Origin: Streptomyces sp. JJ38
Lineage (GTDB): Bacteria > Actinomycetota > Actinomycetes > Streptomycetales > Streptomycetaceae
Length of the DNA stretch: 64,000 nt
Reading direction: 5' to 3'
NCBI RefSeq assembly: GCF_019303475.1
Contig: NZ_JABLSI010000013.1
Location: forward strand, 162,078 to 226,077
The notes below the pieces were generated by a model. The model was given only the letters and a program-made list of their open reading frames with translations, made no database searches and was not told the origin of the DNA. The position numbers and the translations under genes are program-made. Positions 59,662 to 64,000 of the stretch are shown here, in pieces. Each line of letters starts with the position of its first letter. The stretch's first letter is position 1.

Positions 59662-60929
59662 TACTCGACCTCTTCGCGGGGCCGGGCGGCTGGAGCAGGG
59701 CACTGCACGTCCTCGGCGTGCGCGACATCGGGCTGGAATGGGACCAGTGGGCGTGTAAAACCCGCGCGGCGGCCGGGCAGTTGACCATCCGGACCGACGT
59801 GGCGATGTATCCGACCTGGCCCTTCATCGGCCGCACCCGCGGTGTGATCGCATCGCCGCCGTGCCAGGCGTGGAGCATGGCCGGCAAGCGCCTCGGCCTG
59901 CTCGACCAGCCGCTGGTGCACGCGGCGGTCGAGGATCTGGCCGCCGGTCGCGACACCCGCGACCGGCTCGTCAGCGTGTGCCGCGACGAGCGCTCCCTGC
60001 TCGCGGCCGAGCCGATGCGGTATCTGTACGCCCTGAATACGGTGGGCGAACCGGAGTGGGTCGCCATGGAGGAAGTGCCGGACGTCCTGCCGCTGTGGAA
60101 GCAGTACTCGGCCGTTCTGCGCGGGTGGGGGTTCTCCGTCTGGTGCGGAATCCTCAACGCCGCCGACTTCGGTGTTCCGCAGACCAGAAGGCGGGCGATC
60201 CTCCTGGCCTCCCGGGTCCGTACAGCGCAGCCTCCCACGCCCACGCACGCCCAAGTCGCCGAACCGGAATCGCTGTTCGGTCCGGGCCGCGCCCGCTGGG
60301 TCAGCATGGCCGAGGCCCTCGGATGGGGCGCGACCGACCGGCCCGTCCCCACCGTCTGCGCGGGCGGCGGGCCCGGCGGCGGGCCCGAACCTTTCCCGTC
60401 CGGCTCCCGCAAGACGCTGTCCGACGCCCGTGAGCGCGGCACCTGGATGCCCCGACCGGACGGCGTAGTCCTGCAGTCCCGTCGCGAAGGCGCCGGATGG
60501 GCGGCCCGGAAGGCCACACGCGAGAACTGCGCCGCCGACGCTCCCGCGCCGACGTTCACCGCCGAGGCCCACCGCTGGTCCTGGTCCCTGCGCAGCAACA
60601 ACCAGGCCAACGCCACCGTCCGGTCCATCCAGGAGCCGGCAGGCACGCTGTTCTTCGGGCACCGCGCAAACGAGTGCACCTGGGTCGCCGAGCCCGCCTC
60701 ACCTCCGGCCGGAGAAACCGATACCCCAGCGGTTCCCGCGCCGATCCGGATCTCCGCCCGCGAGGCCGGACTCCTGCAGACCTTCCCCGCCGACTACCCC
60801 TGGGCCGGCAACAAGGGCCAGCAGTTCTCCCAGATCGGCAACGCCGTACCCCCGCTGCTCGCCGGCCACCTCCTCGCCCCACATCTCGGCGTCACCCTCG
60901 ACCCCGACGACTTCACCCTCGCCGCCTAA
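59658..60929 (+). CDS. C5-cytosine DNA methyltransferase
   Basis: The protein is 423 residues from GTG 59658. Motif I is DLFAGPGGWSRAL (near 4-16), IV is SPPCQAWSMAG with catalytic Cys near residue 68, VI is in VAMEEVPDV (E-E-V in place of the E-N-V), VIII is QTRRRAILLAS and X is the C-terminal IGNAVPPLLAGHL. The variable target-recognition domain is long (about 200-330). No restriction enzyme is adjacent. It overlaps the PP-loop gene before it and, by one base, the DnaB-N gene after it. Confidence 0.85.
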   Translation: MILDLFAGPGGWSRALHVLGVRDIGLEWDQWACKTRAAAGQLTIRTDVAMYPTWPFIGRTRGVIASPPCQAWSMAGKRLGLLDQPLVHAAVEDLAAGRDTRDRLVSVCRDERSLLAAEPMRYLYALNTVGEPEWVAMEEVPDVLPLWKQYSAVLRGWGFSVWCGILNAADFGVPQTRRRAILLASRVRTAQPPTPTHAQVAEPESLFGPGRARWVSMAEALGWGATDRPVPTVCAGGGPGGGPEPFPSGSRKTLSDARERGTWMPRPDGVVLQSRREGAGWAARKATRENCAADAPAPTFTAEAHRWSWSLRSNNQANATVRSIQEPAGTLFFGHRANECTWVAEPASPPAGETDTPAVPAPIRISAREAGLLQTFPADYPWAGNKGQQFSQIGNAVPPLLAGHLLAPHLGVTLDPDDFTLAA

Positions 60930-62038
60930 TGCCCCACGCCGAACCCGACGAAGACGACCTCCACGCCATCCCACCACCGCAGCCCGTGTTCCACGTCGAG
61001 CAGGCCCTCCTCGGGGCCCTCCTCCTCGACCCACACCGTCTGGACGACGCCAGCGGCGTCACCGCCGACTCGTTCTCCACCGCCGCGCACGCCGCCCTGT
61101 ACGCCGCGATCACCACCCTGCCGCGGCCCGACCCCGCCGAGCACGCGAAGAACACCAAATGGCTCGACCGCGTGCTCGCCACCAGCCAGGAGCAAGCGCG
61201 CGGGCTGACCGCCTCCTACCTGCACACCCTCGTCCAGGTCTGCCCCTGGCCCAGCCACGCCACCGCCTATGCCCGAATGGTCGAGGCCGAGCGCGCCCGC
61301 CGCCGCCTGCAGACGGCCGCCGAACGCCTCGTGCACACCGTCCACGACGTCTCCCTCCCGCACCCCGTCCAGACGGTGCTCGCCGAGGCCGACGCGCTCA
61401 CCGCGGTCGTGGACGACATCGCCAACCGCTTCCCACCACGCGCAGGTGTCCTGCCCCGCACCACCGCACCGCCGCCGCCCGACACGCCCGACCCCGTAGC
61501 CGTCGAGGAGGAGCAGATCCTCCTCGCCACCGCCACGGCCTACCCCACCGACATCGAGGCCGTCCGGTGGCTGCTCCCCGACGACCTCACCCTGCCCCTG
61601 CACGCCGGCCTGTGGCAGTGCCTGACCGCCCTCGCCCGCCGCCGCGAGCCCGTCGACCCCGTCACGGTTCTGTGGGAGGCGCAGCAGCGCGGCCTGTTGG
61701 ACGACGGCGCTGAACCTGGCAGCGTCCTTCGCCTGCTGGCCGAACCGGCCGGTTCCGTCCAGCACTGGTGCGAGCGCGCCCTGCAGCGCTCCCTCCTGGC
61801 CACAGCCGAGCACACCGGCCGCCGCATCAAGGCGTACGCCAGCGACCCGGCGAACACCCCGTTCCAGCTCGTCGTCGGCGCCCGCCGCGCCCTCGCCGAC
61901 ACCGCCACCGTCCGCACCCGCTGGCAGCACGCCACCGGAGCCACCCCGCCACAGCGGCGGCCCCCGCCCGCCGCCCGCGCCGGCCCGCCGACCACCACGG
62001 CCGCGCACACCGCCCGGCCCACGCGAGCAACCCGATAG
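60929..62038 (+). CDS. DnaB-N-like protein without helicase domain
   Basis: The protein is 369 residues, and ATG 60929 shares its first base with the TAA of the methyltransferase (TAATG). Two DnaB N-terminal-like units are visible: about 20-125 (VEQALLGALLLDPHRLDD, then HAALYAAITTL) and about 195-320 (EEEQILLATATAYPTDIEAVR, then HAGLWQCLTALARRREPVD). The RecA-type ATPase that follows in DnaB is absent, and the chain ends in a basic P-rich tail. It may bind the host helicase or primase, or interact with DnaB-like hexamers. This is inferred from the domain. Confidence 0.7.
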   Translation: MPHAEPDEDDLHAIPPPQPVFHVEQALLGALLLDPHRLDDASGVTADSFSTAAHAALYAAITTLPRPDPAEHAKNTKWLDRVLATSQEQARGLTASYLHTLVQVCPWPSHATAYARMVEAERARRRLQTAAERLVHTVHDVSLPHPVQTVLAEADALTAVVDDIANRFPPRAGVLPRTTAPPPPDTPDPVAVEEEQILLATATAYPTDIEAVRWLLPDDLTLPLHAGLWQCLTALARRREPVDPVTVLWEAQQRGLLDDGAEPGSVLRLLAEPAGSVQHWCERALQRSLLATAEHTGRRIKAYASDPANTPFQLVVGARRALADTATVRTRWQHATGATPPQRRPPPAARAGPPTTTAAHTARPTRATR

Positions 62039-62102
62039 CCCCCGCGTACACCGGTGGCCAGGCCCGAAGGCCCGGCTGCCAGCAGAAGAGACGAGACCCC
62101 AC

Positions 62103-63473
62103 GTGACTCCCGCCATCGACGCCCACGTCCGCCTCGACACCCACCCCACTCATCCCAGCGCAGTGACCGCCGACCTGACCGGCACGCAGGCCCGCGTCGC
62201 TCTCATGGCTCTGGAGGCTGCCGGCTGGAGCGTCGTCGCCGACAACATCCTGGTGCTGGCCCGCATCGATCGCGAGGAGCCCTACTGGGCCGACGACGCA
62301 GCCAAGCGGCTGATCACCGAAGGCATGACTGTCGAGATCACCCCGCGGCTCCAGGAAGCCATGGACGAGGAATGGACCTGGGCGAACTATCCGATGCCCT
62401 GGTGTACCCGCAGCGAAATCCGCGAGGTCTCCAACGCGGCCCAGAAGATCCACGACGACATCCGCGACGGCCGACTCCTCATCCACGCCCACGCCCACGA
62501 CGGCCACACCACCGTCGCGATCGGCACCTATCTCGATGACGGCAAGTCCGTCTGCCTCCACGGCGAGGACCACCTGCGCCAGGTCACCGACATCACCTAC
62601 GACTCACCCGCGCAAGCCCTGCTCGCCTTCGAGAAGGCCCACGCGGCCAAGATGCGCCCCGGTCCGGCGCCCCTGACCGACATCGAACGCGCCGCCATTG
62701 AGGCCCGCTCCGCCTTCGACGCCACCGCGGCCAAGTCCGCTCCCGCCCTCCCTGAGCCGGAGACCGTCCCCGTCTACCTGGCCGATACCGGCGACCACGA
62801 CGCTCTCCTCGACGCCTTCCTCGACGCGCACGGCGAGTTCGAGAAGCGGCGGACCTGGTCGGATGACACGACCCACGCCATCCACGAATCGCAGACCCTG
62901 CGCATCGAGCACGTCCACGAAACCCCCGCCCACGAGACCGCATGGACCATAGCCGCCTACGAGACACCCGTCTCCGACCGCATGTGGGTCCTCACCGCGA
63001 CCAGCGCAACCCCCGCCCCGGTACTGCAGGAACTGCTCACCCACCTCGCCGACGGCGACGGCTGGGACACGGTCATCGGCGCCCCGGTGCACGAGAGGAT
63101 GGTCACCACGGCCACCCAGCCGCTCTCCGACGCCGGCTGGAAGCACACTGTGGACGCGCGGTGGATCCGCTGGACATCCCCCGACGGGGACGCAGGCGTC
63201 CAGTTCGACGCCTTCGCCGCACAGCACCCGAGTCAGAACCTGGCCACCTGGACCGTCTGGGCCGGCACCGGTCCGGACCAGCCCACCTGGACCATCACCG
63301 CGTCCCCGCAAACGCCGAGTACGCTGCTGACCGATCTCTCCGAGACCCTCGCCCACGCGACCGGTACGCGCCAGGCCCAGCCGTGCCGCGAGCACCTCAC
63401 CCGGCTCGCCACCAGTGCGACGCCGGTGGCACCGGCGGTCACGGCCAGCCGCCCCGCCAGCCGTTCACGCTGA
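62103..63473 (+). CDS. Long DUF317 (SPDY) protein with an N-terminal extension
   Basis: The protein is 456 residues from GTG 62103. The first 190 residues form an extra domain (VALMALEAAGWSVVADNILVL, IHAHAHDGHTTVAIGTYLDD), which resembles a nucleotide-binding or ferredoxin-like unit. The second half repeats a mixed domain and then a DUF317 unit (LSDAGWKHTVDARWIRWTS, SPDGDAGVQFDAF, TPSTLLTDLSETLAHA). Its length is the greatest of the family here. Ends 24 bp before copy D of the hairpin. Confidence 0.7.
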   Translation: MTPAIDAHVRLDTHPTHPSAVTADLTGTQARVALMALEAAGWSVVADNILVLARIDREEPYWADDAAKRLITEGMTVEITPRLQEAMDEEWTWANYPMPWCTRSEIREVSNAAQKIHDDIRDGRLLIHAHAHDGHTTVAIGTYLDDGKSVCLHGEDHLRQVTDITYDSPAQALLAFEKAHAAKMRPGPAPLTDIERAAIEARSAFDATAAKSAPALPEPETVPVYLADTGDHDALLDAFLDAHGEFEKRRTWSDDTTHAIHESQTLRIEHVHETPAHETAWTIAAYETPVSDRMWVLTATSATPAPVLQELLTHLADGDGWDTVIGAPVHERMVTTATQPLSDAGWKHTVDARWIRWTSPDGDAGVQFDAFAAQHPSQNLATWTVWAGTGPDQPTWTITASPQTPSTLLTDLSETLAHATGTRQAQPCREHLTRLATSATPVAPAVTASRPASRSR

Positions 63474-63497
63474 TCATCGACCCACACGGGCGGGGCA

Positions 63498-63563
63498 ACA
63501 TAGCGCGGGATCGCCGGTTGGCCAAACCGGCGATCCCGCGCACCATAGATAGTCCACCGCCAC
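63498..63563 (+). repeat. Dispersed hairpin element, copy D
   Basis: The stem is perfect over 16 bp: CGCGGGATCGCCGGTT (63504-63519) and AACCGGCGATCCCGCG (63525-63540) around loop GGCCA. The flanks ACATAG and ACCATAGAT match the outer parts of copies B and C. The element lies between convergent genes. Confidence 0.8.
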
Positions 63564-63650
63564 CCCCCTGCCCGGACGTCGAAAGGCCCGCCCACGACCG
63601 CAGACACAACACGAAGCACAGCCCGCCACGAGACGGGCTGTGGCATCCGA

Positions 63651-64000
63651 TCACGCCACCGCGTAGCTCGCCCGGAACAGATCCTGCGCCCGCTCCACGT
63701 CCCTCGGCGTACGAAGCTGGACCTCCAGGTCGCCCGTCCCATGGTGGCCAACCCCGGACACGTCCCGGGTGAAGCCCGGAACGAGGTCGACGTCCTTCGG
63801 ATCAACCTTCAGATAGACCAGCAGCTTGCTGCGCTGCGGCCGGCACAGGCAGGCGAAGTTCCGCAGCCGCTGATACGCCCGGTAGGTCTTGCGTTCAACG
63901 CGGTTCACGCCGTCCCCGAGCCCGAGTAGCACCTCGTCGACCGCGCCCGCCAACTCCATCATCGCCGCCCCCTGGACGTCGGCCGCCGCACGGGCAGCCG
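63651..64000 (-). CDS. C-terminal part of a DUF5655-like protein (truncated by the window edge)
   Basis: The frame is open from the window end to a stop at 63651, so its start lies outside. The internal ATG 63962 is not taken as the start. The visible 115 residues match the DUF5655 fold: MMELAGAVDEVLLGL, YRAYQRLRNFACLC, LLVYLKVDPKDVDL and TPRDVERAQDLFRASY. This domain is often attached to nucleases or transport-like proteins. The N-terminal part is unseen. Confidence 0.7.
   Translation of the reverse strand, partial: AARAAADVQGAAMMELAGAVDEVLLGLGDGVNRVERKTYRAYQRLRNFACLCRPQRSKLLVYLKVDPKDVDLVPGFTRDVSGVGHHGTGDLEVQLRTPRDVERAQDLFRASYAVA

Noticed and set aside
28036..63563. The hairpin family as integron attC or linear-plasmid telomere repeats
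   Set aside because: The integron core GTTRRRY is missing and no integrase is seen. Telomere palindromes would be clustered at an end, not between genes.
1..64000. CRISPR arrays, tRNA, rRNA, integrase or transposase genes
   Set aside because: None was recognised. No regularly spaced repeats, tRNA cloverleaf or transposase motifs (DDE, tyrosine or serine recombinase) were seen on either strand.

Overview
The window comes from a high-GC actinomycete, almost certainly a Streptomyces or close relative. It is third-position GC rich, uses many GTG and TTG starts, and carries genera-typical families: seven DUF317 (SPDY) genes, a RacP-like and a DUF6192-type protein, a DUF397 / XRE-DUF5753 / DUF574-methyltransferase locus, and SCO6880- and DUF6112-type conjugation genes. 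The content is that of a large conjugative plasmid or integrative conjugative element, not core chromosome. No replication gene, integrase, rRNA, tRNA or CRISPR array was seen, so the form of the element (linear, circular or integrated) cannot be decided here.

Layout. 1-3.2 kb (+): mobilisation operon ending in a MobC-like relaxosome protein and a relaxase. 3.4-4.6 kb: a zinc-ribbon-like protein and a lipoprotein, closed by two strong hairpins. 4.7-9.3 kb (-): two DUF317 genes, then an operon of DUF6192, RacP-like and SAP/Rho-N-like proteins, with one decayed gene. 9.5-19.5 kb: accessory genes (broken QueD-like gene, shortened QueE, endonuclease/phosphatase protein, 2H phosphoesterase, HExxH protein, glycosyltransferase, NUDIX) mixed with remnants, including the 5-prime end of a phzF gene. 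19.5-31.6 kb (-): long leftward gene train with a sortase-anchored surface protein, DUF317, a frameshifted ATP-grasp gene, an MFS exporter with two winged-helix-type regulators, four related coiled proteins, a RelE-like protein, a DUF4913 protein and a beta-class DNA methyltransferase.

32-39.3 kb (+): type IV secretion-like conjugation operon. It has a lytic transglycosylase/NlpC-P60 protein, a DUF6112 (VirB2-like) membrane protein, a single-span protein, a TrbL/VirB6-like protein, an SCO6880 protein and a VirB4/TraC-like ATPase. 39.3-42.4 kb: small plasmid-type genes and one degenerate stretch. 43.1-48 kb: DUF397/XRE/methyltransferase locus, sigma-region-4-like protein, small membrane protein and a PD-(D/E)XK-like DUF4268-type protein. 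48.3-63.5 kb (+): overlapping small plasmid genes, three more DUF317 genes (one broken), the VirD4/TraG coupling protein, an alpha/beta hydrolase, a PP-loop (PAPS reductase-like) protein overlapping a C5-cytosine methyltransferase, a DnaB-N-like protein without the helicase domain, and a last DUF317 gene. The window ends inside a leftward gene with a DUF5655-like C-terminus.

How it works together. Relaxase and MobC would nick and lead the DNA, the VirD4-like protein would bring it to the VirB4/SCO6880/TrbL/DUF6112 channel, and the NlpC/P60 protein would open the wall. The rest is cargo, regulation and many small, translationally coupled genes of unknown role. The most unusual feature is a dispersed hairpin element of about 65 bp, present four times between genes, two copies of which bracket a single gene. 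Frameshifts or nonsense codons are frequent (at least eight genes), so the element is either decaying or the sequence contains indel errors in places.
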